Shown here piece by piece: positions 45,723 to 54,907 of a DNA stretch of 64,000 bases. The translations under genes and the position numbers were made by a program. Below the pieces are notes generated by a model, which worked only from the letters and a program-made list of their open reading frames with translations, was not told where the DNA came from and ran no database searches. The DNA is from Actinomycetes bacterium (GTDB taxonomy: Bacteria; Actinomycetota; Acidimicrobiia; IMCC26256; PALSA-610). Position 1 is the first letter of the stretch. Every line of letters begins with the position of its first letter. The stretch covers positions 1 to 64,000 of the forward strand of contig JANYBW010000084.1 in the NCBI GenBank assembly GCA_025360585.1, given 5' to 3'.

Positions 45723-47143
45723 TGCAACGCACACTCGAAGATGCCATCGCGGAAATTGAACTCAGCGAAAACGGCCCGAAAATAGCGGCCTTTTTTGATT
45801 TCGATGGCACACTCATTTACGGCTACAGCGCGCTGGTCTTCGCTCAGGACCGCATCATGAGTCGCAAGGTTGGTGCTGCCGAAGCGATTCGTACACTGCG
45901 CCTCGGTATCGATTACGCGCGAGGCAAGGCCGGTTACGACGACCTCATCAAGCTGGCCGGCGCTACATGGAAAGGCAACTCTCCCGCGGAGGTCGAAGCG
46001 CTCGGCCAACGATTGTTCAACGACCACATCGCGGATCGCGTGTATCCAGAAGCACGTGCGCTCGTCGCAGCGCATCAGCGCAAGGGTCACACCGTCGCGA
46101 TCACAACGTCAGCGACGTGGTTTCAAGTTGCACCGATCGCGAAGTCGCTACAAATTCCCGAAGTGGTGTGCCAGCACCTTGAAGTGATCGACAACATCGT
46201 CACCGGCAACATGGCCGGCGCTTCTATGTGGGGGCCCGGCAAGGCCACGGCCGCTCGTAAATTCGCAGATACCCACGACGTCAATTTTGATGCCAGCTTC
46301 TTTTACGCCGACGGCGACGAAGACACCGCATTGATGTTGGAGATTGGCAATCCGCGGCCAACCAATCCGGGCAACCATCTCGAGGCGACTGCCGAATCGA
46401 ATGGTTGGCCGGTCCTGAAATTCGCGGCCCGCGGCACGCCGTCGCTCGATGTCATCGCTCGCAATGTCACGGCCACGATCACTGCTGCCCCGATCGCGGC
46501 CGTCGCGGCAGCAGTTGGCTTCATCCGCCGCAGTCGTAGCGACGCGACCAGTATCGCCTCGCAGTTTCTACCCGGATTAATGCTCGGACTCGCAGCAGTC
46601 AATGTCGAGATACAGGGCCAGGAATACCTCGCCGAGCATCCAAACGCGGTCGTACTTTGGAATCAGCGCAGTCGCATCGACGCCTGCGTTCTCGCCAAGA
46701 TCCTGAACAAAGACGCCGCAATCGTGATCGATCGCACCCTTGCGGCGGATCCATTCGTCGGAACGATCGGACGGCTGTTTCACACGGTATTTGCCCGAAA
46801 CCCGACCGATCCTGATCCTGTCCTCGCAGCTATTTTGCATCGAGAACTCAGCCTCGGACGTTCCGTGGCGATTGCGCACGGATCCTTGGAAACCCCGAAC
46901 CGAATCTCGGCGCTACCGGCCGCCGTCGCTCGCCTCGCCGCCAATGCAGGAGTTCCCATCCTGCCCATCGTGATGTTCGATAGCGAACGCCTAGTGACGC
47001 GCCGACCACCAATGGTTCGACCGGGCACCATTCATGTACGGGTCCTCGAACCGCAAATGGTTACTGCGACTTCGCGCGCGGGCTTCGAAGCGACAGCTGC
47101 AACCGTCATCGAACGGATGCGCGCAGCGACCAACGAACTCTGA
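45722..47143 (+). CDS. HAD-IB phosphatase fused to a degenerate PlsC-type acyltransferase
   Basis: 473 aa from ATG 45722. HAD domain with AFFDFDGTLIYG (Asp26, Asp28), TTSATWFQVAPIA and DGDEDTALML (Asp of motif IV). The C-terminal half has the PlsC layout, but the catalytic His of HX4D is Gln (NQRSRID, 314-320) and the EGT(R) block reads AHGSLETPN. A fused HAD-acyltransferase normally dephosphorylates and acylates a lysophospholipid or glycerol phosphate; here the acyl-transfer step may be lost. Its stop TGATCA is shared base-to-base with the opposite gene's stop. Confidence 0.85.
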   Translation: MQRTLEDAIAEIELSENGPKIAAFFDFDGTLIYGYSALVFAQDRIMSRKVGAAEAIRTLRLGIDYARGKAGYDDLIKLAGATWKGNSPAEVEALGQRLFNDHIADRVYPEARALVAAHQRKGHTVAITTSATWFQVAPIAKSLQIPEVVCQHLEVIDNIVTGNMAGASMWGPGKATAARKFADTHDVNFDASFFYADGDEDTALMLEIGNPRPTNPGNHLEATAESNGWPVLKFAARGTPSLDVIARNVTATITAAPIAAVAAAVGFIRRSRSDATSIASQFLPGLMLGLAAVNVEIQGQEYLAEHPNAVVLWNQRSRIDACVLAKILNKDAAIVIDRTLAADPFVGTIGRLFHTVFARNPTDPDPVLAAILHRELSLGRSVAIAHGSLETPNRISALPAAVARLAANAGVPILPIVMFDSERLVTRRPPMVRPGTIHVRVLEPQMVTATSRAGFEATAATVIERMRAATNEL

Positions 47144-48415
47144 TCAGCGAGCGAGTTGACCCGCTTCGGTGCGCACGACGTTCAGGAATTGCTCGATCGC
47201 GTGCACGGTGGCGTGCGTACGCGGCGACCAAAAAACATCGAATGCGTGCTGGGCCCCGGGCAATTCTGCGAACACGACCGATTGCGATGATTCCTTCCGG
47301 AGCATCGTCGCAAAGGAGCGAGCTTGTTCGACGGGGACCAGTGAATCGTTCGTGCCATGAATGACAAAAAACGGCGGTGCAACTGCATGAACGTGGCTCA
47401 TGGTTGATGCAGCCTCCCACGCGTCGCGATCATCGGCCAGCTTCGTCTTGAACACGCGATCTTGCAGCATCGCTTTCATATCGCCGCGTCCCGTTTGGTC
47501 GCGGTTCGTAAAATCATAGACTCCATAGATTGGCACCGCGGCTTGCACCGTCGTGTCAACATCTTCAAAACCGGGCTGAAAACGGGCATCATTTGGCGTA
47601 AGTGCGGCGAGCGAACTCAGGTGCCCGCCGGCTGATCCACCAGTGATCGCGATGAAATTCGGATCGCCGCCGAAGCGTTCGATGTTCGCTTTCGTCCAGG
47701 CAATCGCTCGCTTGACATCCACAATGTGATCGGGCCACGTCGCCCTTGGGCTCAAACGGTAGTTGATCGTGACACACACCCAGCCGTGCTGCGCAAGTTG
47801 GGTCATTAACGGCATTGCTTGTTGTTCTTTGTTGCCAATCATCCACGCGCCACCGTGTACTTGCAATAGCACCGGGGCCTTCGCGTCGTTGGGCAGATCC
47901 GGACTCCGCCACACATCGAGACGATTACGACGGCCGTGTTCGCCGTAAGAAATGTTTTCTTCGGCGAGCAAACCGCGCCGAGTCGTGGGCAACGGCTGTA
48001 TCAAACGCGTCATTGGGAACGCAACCGACGGATACTGCAACGCAGGATCAACGCGAGTTGCGAAGTCCGCGCCGAGTTCATCTACCAACGCGTCGTGCAA
48101 GACATCACCGGCGCCCGAGGCATTCCGATGAATCTGCAACAACCGCAGGCTCGACACCGTGTTCAGTGCAATCGCAGCGCGCCCGGACCAGGTTTTCAAA
48201 GCCCCGCGACGAACCATCCGCAGCGTCGCCAAGGTTGAGGCCGCGGCCACATGCAACGGCAACTCGGATACCAGCCACCCGTCGAAAAATGAAGGCACCG
48301 AAACCTGGCCGTCGCGAGCAAACGGTTTCACCGCGTTCGTCGCGCGTGCGGCACGGATGATCCCGGACTTCAAGTCCCTCGACAGCTTCGGACGTGCAAC
48401 ACCCAATAGCGACAT
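47144..48415 (-). CDS. HSL-family alpha/beta hydrolase (esterase)
   Basis: 423 aa from ATG 48415. N-terminal about 150-residue extension with helices, then the hormone-sensitive-lipase motif VHGGAWMIG, NYRLSPRATWPDHI, GGSAGGHLSS (nucleophile Ser), Asp in HGTNDSLVP and His in GAQHAFDVF. Carboxylesterase on short-chain or lipid esters, probably cytoplasmic. Convergent with the HAD-acyltransferase. Confidence 0.9.
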   Translation of the reverse strand: MSLLGVARPKLSRDLKSGIIRAARATNAVKPFARDGQVSVPSFFDGWLVSELPLHVAAASTLATLRMVRRGALKTWSGRAAIALNTVSSLRLLQIHRNASGAGDVLHDALVDELGADFATRVDPALQYPSVAFPMTRLIQPLPTTRRGLLAEENISYGEHGRRNRLDVWRSPDLPNDAKAPVLLQVHGGAWMIGNKEQQAMPLMTQLAQHGWVCVTINYRLSPRATWPDHIVDVKRAIAWTKANIERFGGDPNFIAITGGSAGGHLSSLAALTPNDARFQPGFEDVDTTVQAAVPIYGVYDFTNRDQTGRGDMKAMLQDRVFKTKLADDRDAWEAASTMSHVHAVAPPFFVIHGTNDSLVPVEQARSFATMLRKESSQSVVFAELPGAQHAFDVFWSPRTHATVHAIEQFLNVVRTEAGQLAR

Positions 48416-48521
48416 AGCGTTTCCTCCACGACTGAGCCTAGATGCCCAAGTTAGTGGTGGGCCAGCCGGTGGGATCCGACGCAGCGTCAGCGATAACAAC
48501 GTGCCGCGAAGGCGAAACCGC

Positions 48522-49157
48522 TTACGAAATCAGGCCCGAGCGCCGAGCGTTGACGACGGCCTCGAGCTTCGATTTTGCTTCTAGCTTCACCAAGATCTGA
48601 TGCACGTGGCTTCGAATCGTGTTGCGACTCACAAACAGAGCTGCCGCGAGCGCATCCGTCGAAAGCCCTTGGCCCATGAGCTGCAAGACATCGCTTTGAC
48701 GCGCCGTCAGCAAAGGTTCATCAGTGTCTTCAACGATCGGTTCCAACATCGCATCGAGTTGAGGAACCGCCGCCACTGAATGGCCGCGGGCCACGGTACG
48801 CACCGCACCCAAAAGATCATTCGCACCGCGATCTTTGGACACGACGCCAAGGCACCCCGCGGAAATGACTTCGCGGATCATCGCAACGTTGGGCGCACCG
48901 AGCAACATCACTACCTTGGTAGCGGGATTGTGATCTCGAATCTCGCGGGCGATCACGGCACCTCGGCCGTTGTCGATGTCATAGTCCAAGACGACAACAT
49001 CGGGAGCGGAGTGCTCCACCGCTTTGACTGCGCCGCATCCATTTGTGTGCCCGATGACCGCCATGTCGGTTTCCGCGTCAAAAACCCGCTGCATGATCTC
49101 GGTGAACATTTCGTGTTGGTTGATCAGCAAGATCTGGGTGGCTTCGCTGGACATCAT
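48522..49157 (-). CDS. NarL/FixJ-type response regulator
   Basis: 211 aa starting MMSSEATQILLINQHEMF. Receiver with phospho-acceptor Asp58 (VVVLDYD) and Lys near VVSKDRG. The acidic pair that normally binds Mg2+ is replaced by Asn-Gln (INQHE, canonical VDDH), so phosphorylation may be weak or absent. C-terminal LuxR HTH: LTARQSDVLQLMGQGLS and RNTIRSHVHQILVKL. No sensor kinase adjacent. ATG 49157 or 49154 are equivalent. Confidence 0.88.
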   Translation of the reverse strand: MMSSEATQILLINQHEMFTEIMQRVFDAETDMAVIGHTNGCGAVKAVEHSAPDVVVLDYDIDNGRGAVIAREIRDHNPATKVVMLLGAPNVAMIREVISAGCLGVVSKDRGANDLLGAVRTVARGHSVAAVPQLDAMLEPIVEDTDEPLLTARQSDVLQLMGQGLSTDALAAALFVSRNTIRSHVHQILVKLEAKSKLEAVVNARRSGLIS

Positions 49158-49337
49158 TTGGCGCGTGTTCCTCAAATAAATCGGTGAGCTTGCGATTTCG
49201 TCGCCAGCTGCCGACCGGCTCGTTTCGGCGGCTTGCGTTCCTGAAGCTGCCAGGATGCCTGATTCATCGGCGCGGGCAGTGTCGTCCGTCGCGCCTACGC
49301 GTGAATCCACCCATATGCAGTATCCAATTCAGTGGCG

Positions 49338-52300
49338 CTAGAGCGCGAATCGCATCGTGCGTAATTCAAACGGATGAAATACTTCAGATGCCCCGATACG
49401 TTCAGATGATGCCGCGGCTAGCGGCTCCTCCAAAAGGGTCACCGGCGTCTGGTTACCCGCGCCCGTTATCCAGCCGCTCTGCATCACTCGTTGTCCCGCT
49501 CGCTCGAACGCCCGGACGACAACATCGCCCGATCGGTCGTCTGAGCGTTTCACCGCGCTGATCTCGATTGCACGGTGCGTTATCGATACAAGCTCGGACT
49601 GGATCATTGCAGCATTGCCCGAAACCACGCGCAGCGGTTCGTTGAGAAATTCCGCTTCGGCGACGACCGCGAGGCGATCTCCATTGTGGGCCAACAGACT
49701 GACGCGAGTTTGATGCCGTCCGCGGTCAGCCGTTGGGTCGGGGTGCTTCGGCGCTCGCTGTAGCGTCACCCGAATCGCGTCGCCCTGCACGGCGTGACCG
49801 TAACGACCGTCGTTGAGTACCGCGACGCCAAAGCCTGTTTCGCTGACATCAACCCAGCGATGCGCACAGACCTCAAACTTGGCCGCATCCCAACTGGTGT
49901 TGGGATATCGAGGACGGCTCACCGATCCGAACTGAATGCCGCAATCCACGTGGTCGCTGTGCACATCGATTGGAAACGCGATCGAGAGCAGTTGTTCGTC
50001 TTCGTGCCACTCAATGTCGAAATCGATGTCGACCCGCGCACTTCCCGCGCGAACTATGTACGTCTGACTCAGGCTTGATCGCCCAAAGCTTCGACGCACT
50101 CGCACCCGGGCGACGAGCGGACCTGCGTCGAGTACTTCAACGAAATCACACGCGCTGATCGTTTGCGACGAACGACGCGCCCATTCTTCGAGATCCCACG
50201 CGTCGTACACGTTGGGGAGATCATGCGCGAGTTCGATCGTCGCACCGGCGGTACCTTCGGCAAACGCATCGCGGCCACTCGAAACATCGATCAGCGAAAT
50301 CAGTTCACCGTTGTCGTTCCAACGAATCGAAACCACGCCGTTACTAATCGAGTTGCCATCGACCAGCACCTGTTCAACCACCGGCAATGCGATCGCTTCC
50401 GCGCACCCAACGCCCGGTACCGCACCTCGAAACGCAATCCGGCCGTCGGCCAGGGTTTGCGTGGGGCCATCGCCCGCGGGCGCGAGTTGGGCAATCACAA
50501 TCTCATCGCGAGCGTGCGACGCAGGGTTCGCAATTGTTGGCGTTCGTGGCGTGATCCGATCGAGCGCATCACTGATGAGGTGTTCGAGTTGAGGCACTAA
50601 GCGCCCGTATACCTCGGCAGTGTCTTCGTACACCCACGCAATCGAAGAACCGGGAATGATGTCGTGGAACTGTTGCAATAACACCTCTTTCCAAATGTCG
50701 TCCAAAGTGTCGTAGGGGTAGTCATCGGGCGCATCGACCGTCGCGTACGTCCACCACAACTCTGCCTCGCGTAACAACCGCTCACACGTACGGTTGCCAA
50801 CTTTCGTATTGGTTTGGGTCGTGAAGGTTCCGCGGTGCATTTCGAAGTACAGCTCGCCGCGCCATTCAGGAATATCGTGAATTTCACCTTCGGCTTCGAC
50901 GTTTTCGAAGAATTGATCGACGGTTCCAATCGTGACCCGCGGGAGGCCATCGAGATCCCGCACTCGCCGGGCGCGTTCCAACATTTCGCGAGTTGGCCCG
51001 CCGCCGCCGTCTCCGTACCCAAACGGCATCAGCGACCAGTCGCTCCAACCTTTATCGTTGAAGTTCGCTTGTGCGTACGCCAACTCCACCGGATCAACTT
51101 CCGCGTTGTACGTATCAACGGGCGGGAAGTGCGTGAGCACACTGGTGCCGTCGATTCCGAACCAACGAAACGTGTGATGCGGAAGCTTGTTTTGTTTGTT
51201 CCATGAAAGCTTTTGGGTAATGAAACGATCGCAACCACCCGCGGCAAAAATCTGCGGCAACGATCCGGGATACCCAAACACATCGGGAATCCAAACCTCG
51301 GTACAGCGTCTTCCAAAGCGCGATTCGAAATACCGTTGCCCAAACACGAGCTGGCGCGCGATCGATTCACCGCTCGGGATGTTCATGTCGGCTTCAACCC
51401 ACATGCCGCCAACTGGATGCCATTGACCCGCGGCGACTTTGGCCTTGATACCCGCGAAGACATCGGGATAGAGCCGCTCCATCCATTCGTATTGCGCGGC
51501 TTGTGAGCATACGAAGTTGTATTCAGGGTAGTCATCCATCAACGCGACCGCCGAAGAAAATGTGCGTGAACATTTGCGAATCGTTTCGCGCAGTGGCCAT
51601 AGCCATGCAGTATCGATATGCGCGTGACCGACGGCCACGATGTTGTGGGCACTCGCACGCGCCGGCACTGCAAGCGCGGGCGCAAGCTGTGCGCGCGCAG
51701 CCGAAGCGGTCGCGACCACGTCATCAAGATCAAGCGCATCGATTGATCGTTCCAGTGCGCGCAGGATCTTATGACGCCGTGGATCTTCGAGCGTGAGCAT
51801 CACCATCGTGTTTTGCAAAACCTCGATATCGAGTGCCAGTGCATGGACTTCACGTTGGTACACCGCAATGTCCGCGCGCTGAAAGCGATAGATCGGCGAG
51901 GAACCCGCGGTCGATCGCGAGCCCATCGGCGTAGGAATCGTGCCTTTGAATGACGGATTCGACGCAGCTTCTAACAACAGATCGACAGCGGTACCCGCGC
52001 TGGCCGAAGGCAATGGCACATTTCGGCGCAACGGATGCACGCTGCACGATGGTCCGCCGGGCGCGTTCCAGATCGAGCCTTCGGCTTGAAAGCCCGGGCT
52101 GTGGTTCGCGAAACCCAGATCAATGATGGCTTCGATTTCTTGGCCAGCCCAATCTCCGGGAACAACCGCGCGCAGCGTGAACCATGCGGTGCCCCACGGC
52201 TTACCCCACTTGGAACCAATCCGGAACGGCACGTACGCGGCCCCCAACGCGTCCTCGTAGCTGATGGGCTCGCCGGGAACTTCAAATACTTCAACGTCCA

Positions 52301-52391
52301 TAGCTATTGATGGCCGATGGATCGCAGGCGTAATCCGTTGATCTACCGCACGTTTAATTCGCTGTTCTACAAGGCTTCGATCGTCATGCAT
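49338..52391 (-). CDS. GH38 alpha-mannosidase
   Basis: 1017 aa from ATG 52391 (MHDDRSLVEQRI). Zinc site VGHAHIDTAW (His/Asp, residues about 255-263) and catalytic nucleophile Asp in WIPDVFGYPG (about 370). C-terminal beta domains (LISLIDVSSGRDAF, DFDIEWHEDEQLL) are complete. Cytosolic family member that trims alpha-mannosides or degrades mannans or mannose-containing storage. No transporter operon next to it. Confidence 0.95.
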   Translation of the reverse strand: MHDDRSLVEQRIKRAVDQRITPAIHRPSIAMDVEVFEVPGEPISYEDALGAAYVPFRIGSKWGKPWGTAWFTLRAVVPGDWAGQEIEAIIDLGFANHSPGFQAEGSIWNAPGGPSCSVHPLRRNVPLPSASAGTAVDLLLEAASNPSFKGTIPTPMGSRSTAGSSPIYRFQRADIAVYQREVHALALDIEVLQNTMVMLTLEDPRRHKILRALERSIDALDLDDVVATASAARAQLAPALAVPARASAHNIVAVGHAHIDTAWLWPLRETIRKCSRTFSSAVALMDDYPEYNFVCSQAAQYEWMERLYPDVFAGIKAKVAAGQWHPVGGMWVEADMNIPSGESIARQLVFGQRYFESRFGRRCTEVWIPDVFGYPGSLPQIFAAGGCDRFITQKLSWNKQNKLPHHTFRWFGIDGTSVLTHFPPVDTYNAEVDPVELAYAQANFNDKGWSDWSLMPFGYGDGGGGPTREMLERARRVRDLDGLPRVTIGTVDQFFENVEAEGEIHDIPEWRGELYFEMHRGTFTTQTNTKVGNRTCERLLREAELWWTYATVDAPDDYPYDTLDDIWKEVLLQQFHDIIPGSSIAWVYEDTAEVYGRLVPQLEHLISDALDRITPRTPTIANPASHARDEIVIAQLAPAGDGPTQTLADGRIAFRGAVPGVGCAEAIALPVVEQVLVDGNSISNGVVSIRWNDNGELISLIDVSSGRDAFAEGTAGATIELAHDLPNVYDAWDLEEWARRSSQTISACDFVEVLDAGPLVARVRVRRSFGRSSLSQTYIVRAGSARVDIDFDIEWHEDEQLLSIAFPIDVHSDHVDCGIQFGSVSRPRYPNTSWDAAKFEVCAHRWVDVSETGFGVAVLNDGRYGHAVQGDAIRVTLQRAPKHPDPTADRGRHQTRVSLLAHNGDRLAVVAEAEFLNEPLRVVSGNAAMIQSELVSITHRAIEISAVKRSDDRSGDVVVRAFERAGQRVMQSGWITGAGNQTPVTLLEEPLAAASSERIGASEVFHPFELRTMRFAL

Positions 52392-53372
52392 CCTGACATT
52401 TTGACCTACGGTGAGCCCCATGATGGGCATCATCAGCGTCGAGCGTCACCGACGCCTCCTGAGAGCATTCGCCACAGCCGCAGAGCACGGCTCGGAATGA
52501 TCCCAGCGCAGATCATCGCAGGGATGCACTGGCTCCCAACGAACGACGCCGTCGTGCTCAGCGCGATATGCGCGGCAATTGGCGTGCCGATCATCGCGGC
52601 CGCAGGGAGAGGGCCTCGTTGGCTTGCTTGGAGCGGCGCCGTGTTACGAGAACTGGCACTCGTGCTGGGCCTCTACGCCGTGTGGGGATTCGCGGGGAGA
52701 CTCGCGGCGACGGAATCCACCGGCGCGGTACGGCGCGGCCAGCAGGTGTGGGATGCCGAACGCTGGTTGCATCTCCCCAACGAACGCACACTTCAGGGTT
52801 GGGTACTGCCGCATCATGGGCTCGTACGCGCGCTCAACATGTACTACGCATTCGCGCACGTACCCTCGCTGTTTTTCTTTTTGATTTGGCTCTTTTTTCG
52901 CCATCGCCATCGCTATCCCGTCTGGCGCAACACATTGGCATTTCTCACATTGTCCTGTTTGCTCGTGCAGTTCGTTCCCGTTGCACCACCCCGGCTCGTT
53001 CCCAATTTGGCAATGATCGACACCGGCTTGAAATTCGGGCCGACCGTGTACCAACCGATCGGCCAGGGCGGGCCCGATCAGTTCTCGGCGATGCCATCGG
53101 TGCACGTGGGGTGGGCCGCACTCTTCACGCTGGCCATCATCATCGTGGGCAAGAGTCGCTGGCGTTGGTGGATGCTGTTGCATCTCTTCATGACGGTGGC
53201 AGGCGTAACCCTGACCGCCAATCATTACTTTCTCGACGGCATCGTGGCTGCGGGGCTCATCGGAACCAGCTGGTTGTTGTCGCACGGTCTACGGTTGATC
53301 TATGGAGTTGTACGCCGCAATGCGCACGTTGGGATCAGTTCGGGAATTCGAGAACCGGCCAGTTCCGCGTGA
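52386..53372 (+). CDS. PAP2-superfamily membrane protein (Aur1-like phosphatase/transferase)
   Basis: 328 aa from ATG 52386; a second candidate is ATG 52497 (291 aa), and upstream codons overlap the mannosidase start. Six or so membrane helices; lipid phosphatase motif SAMPSVHVGWAA (His) and NHYFLDGIVA (Asp-His region). Similar to inositolphosphotransferase-like actinobacterial proteins. The C terminus overlaps the nitroreductase start by 71 bp. Confidence 0.75.
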   Translation: MHPDILTYGEPHDGHHQRRASPTPPESIRHSRRARLGMIPAQIIAGMHWLPTNDAVVLSAICAAIGVPIIAAAGRGPRWLAWSGAVLRELALVLGLYAVWGFAGRLAATESTGAVRRGQQVWDAERWLHLPNERTLQGWVLPHHGLVRALNMYYAFAHVPSLFFFLIWLFFRHRHRYPVWRNTLAFLTLSCLLVQFVPVAPPRLVPNLAMIDTGLKFGPTVYQPIGQGGPDQFSAMPSVHVGWAALFTLAIIIVGKSRWRWWMLLHLFMTVAGVTLTANHYFLDGIVAAGLIGTSWLLSHGLRLIYGVVRRNAHVGISSGIREPASSA

Positions 53373-54003
53373 AATCATCTCACGGATTTTCGAACACGCT
53401 CGGTTTGCCGGCAGCGGCGGGAATCGTCAGGGTTGGCATGCCGTCGTAGTTGAGTCTCCCGAAGCGCGATCTGCGCTCACTCGGATCAGTTCGATCGGGT
53501 ATCGCGAGTACATGGCCCAAACCATGGCGGGCGCGGTGCCGTTTGCGGCAGGCGACGACGGCGCATGGCACGGTTCGATCGTCGATCTCGAAGCAGCGCG
53601 CTCCACCGATTCACCAATCGGACTCGTTGCATCAATCGAATCTGCGCCAGTTTTATTAGTGATTGTGGCCGATCTTCGCACTCTCGCAGTTACCGACATC
53701 GACTCCGATCACATCAGCATCATCGGTGGCGCATCGATATATCCGTTCGTGCACAACGTGTTGCTCGCGGCGCGCAACGAAGGGCTCGCGGGAGTGCTCA
53801 CCACGTTTGCGTGTCGCGCGGAGCCTGAGCTGCGCGAGCTCCTCGCACTGCCGGCTTCACACGCCGTCGCCGCCGTTATCCCGCTTGGCTATCCCGTGCA
53901 TCAAGCAACCAAGCTCAAACGAAAATCGATATCAGAGTTCGTGACCATCGACCGTTTCGACGGATCACCGTGGGACACCGAAGCCGGATTGATTCCAGAT
54001 TGA
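53302..54003 (+). CDS. nitroreductase family protein
   Basis: 233 aa. MELYAAMRTLGSVREFENRPVP matches the FMN-phosphate-binding opening (R-S-V-R-x-F), so the start must be at or before 53320. GNRQGWHAVVV and FVHNVLLAARNEGLAG are the usual helix/strand elements. FMN-dependent reductase, substrate unknown. The end carries an 11-bp repeat that includes its stop. Confidence 0.8.
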   Translation: MELYAAMRTLGSVREFENRPVPREIISRIFEHARFAGSGGNRQGWHAVVVESPEARSALTRISSIGYREYMAQTMAGAVPFAAGDDGAWHGSIVDLEAARSTDSPIGLVASIESAPVLLVIVADLRTLAVTDIDSDHISIIGGASIYPFVHNVLLAARNEGLAGVLTTFACRAEPELRELLALPASHAVAAVIPLGYPVHQATKLKRKSISEFVTIDRFDGSPWDTEAGLIPD

Positions 54004-54050
54004 TTACAGATTGATTACAGATTGATTACAGGAGTGATTACAGGAGTGAC
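53999..54050. repeat. 11/12-bp tandem repeat at the nitroreductase end
   Basis: Three copies of ATTGATTACAG (53999-54009, 54010-54020, 54021-54031), then GAGTGATTACAG and a partial unit. The first unit contains the TGA stop of the nitroreductase and the last ones carry an AGGAG ribosome-site-like string for the next frame. Confidence 0.95.
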
Positions 54051-54166
54051 TGGATGAACGCCCGCACGCGAGCCAAACAGATCGAGCGAGTCCGCGACGA
54101 GTGCTTGAGTTTTCCTGAAGTCACCGAGCGTTTGACGCTCCCATCGCCCCCGAATAGTCGAGTTCA

Positions 54167-54194
54167 GGCCCAAAGGAAAAGGCCCAAAGGAAAA
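54167..54194. repeat. 14-bp tandem duplication beside the terminator
   Basis: GGCCCAAAGGAAAA occurs at 54167-54180 and 54181-54194; the GGCCC start also opens the terminator stem that follows. Confidence 0.85.
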
Positions 54195-54218
54195 GGCCCG
54201 GACGTTGCCGTCCGGGCC
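54195..54218. terminator. bidirectional terminator hairpin
   Basis: GGCCCGGAC pairs perfectly with GTCCGGGCC around GTTGCC; flanking AAA and TTT extend the stem to 12 bp and supply U-tracts in both directions. It ends the minus-strand nitrobindin-like gene, whose stop is 30 bp away. Confidence 0.9.
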
Positions 54219-54247
54219 TTTGTATTGCTTAAGTTCTTGGGCTGGCG

Positions 54248-54799
54248 TTAGCCAACCTTTTTGCAGGTTGCCTTATCGGTGTGCGCAAAGCGGCCACCGG
54301 ATTCGGCTTGGTCAAGCCACGTGGTCTGGTCGTAGCTGTACACGCCATCAGCGGCAATCACGGTGCAGTCGTAATCCGTAACCTTCGCCGCGCCGTTGAG
54401 GTACGGGTTCGACAAAATGCCGTAGTCGAGCTTGCCGAACTCAGCGTGGAGTTTGAACGTAGTGTCCGTGGCCGATGCAGTTCCGCCACCGAACACAACC
54501 GAGCCGCGCGGCACCATGAAACAACGCATGACCTGACCGGCCGCAGCGTCCCAGAGCCAGTAACCGATTTCGGTGTGGAACGGATTTTCTTCGTCGTCGC
54601 GCCACATCGCCGCGCGGTAGTCAAGACCCATCAAGGACTGTTTGCCGTTGTCAACCGGGCCGAATGGTTTAAACGACGCCTTTTCTTTATACGTCGTCTC
54701 CCAGATTTTGCCGCGGCTGTGCGCGTAGGCGACATCGATACCTTCGCCTTCCCATTCACCGATGAGTCCTGCAAGGGGACCGAATTCTTCGTTGCTCAT
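54248..54799 (-). CDS. nitrobindin-like heme-binding beta-barrel (DUF1794/THAP4-type)
   Basis: 183 aa. GxWxGxG opening (LIGEWEGEGID), FHTEIGYWLWD and MVPRGSVVFGG are the FABP-like barrel features of the family. Nitrobindins bind ferric heme or nitric oxide and isomerise peroxynitrite. The heme His cannot be identified safely, so binding is not proven. Single gene, ends at the terminator at 54195. Confidence 0.78.
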   Translation of the reverse strand: MSNEEFGPLAGLIGEWEGEGIDVAYAHSRGKIWETTYKEKASFKPFGPVDNGKQSLMGLDYRAAMWRDDEENPFHTEIGYWLWDAAAGQVMRCFMVPRGSVVFGGGTASATDTTFKLHAEFGKLDYGILSNPYLNGAAKVTDYDCTVIAADGVYSYDQTTWLDQAESGGRFAHTDKATCKKVG

Positions 54800-54907
54800 T
54801 GCTTCATTCCTTGGTCGTGGACCACATTCGGTGGCCGGCCGGTTGGTGCATTGCGTATGTGCGGAAAATCGGCATCGTAGCGACTCGACTACGCGCGAGT
54901 ATCAGTC

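Larger units (their letters stand above)
54054..54251 (+). pseudogene. truncated YjbR/MmcQ-like remnant
   Basis: 65-aa frame. Only the first about 30 residues (QIERVRDECLSFPEVTERLT) match the YjbR/MmcQ opening; the family's remaining about 80 residues are missing, and the frame instead runs through a 14-bp repeat and the terminator hairpin of the opposite gene. Probably a broken gene; a functional small peptide is unlikely. Confidence 0.6.
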
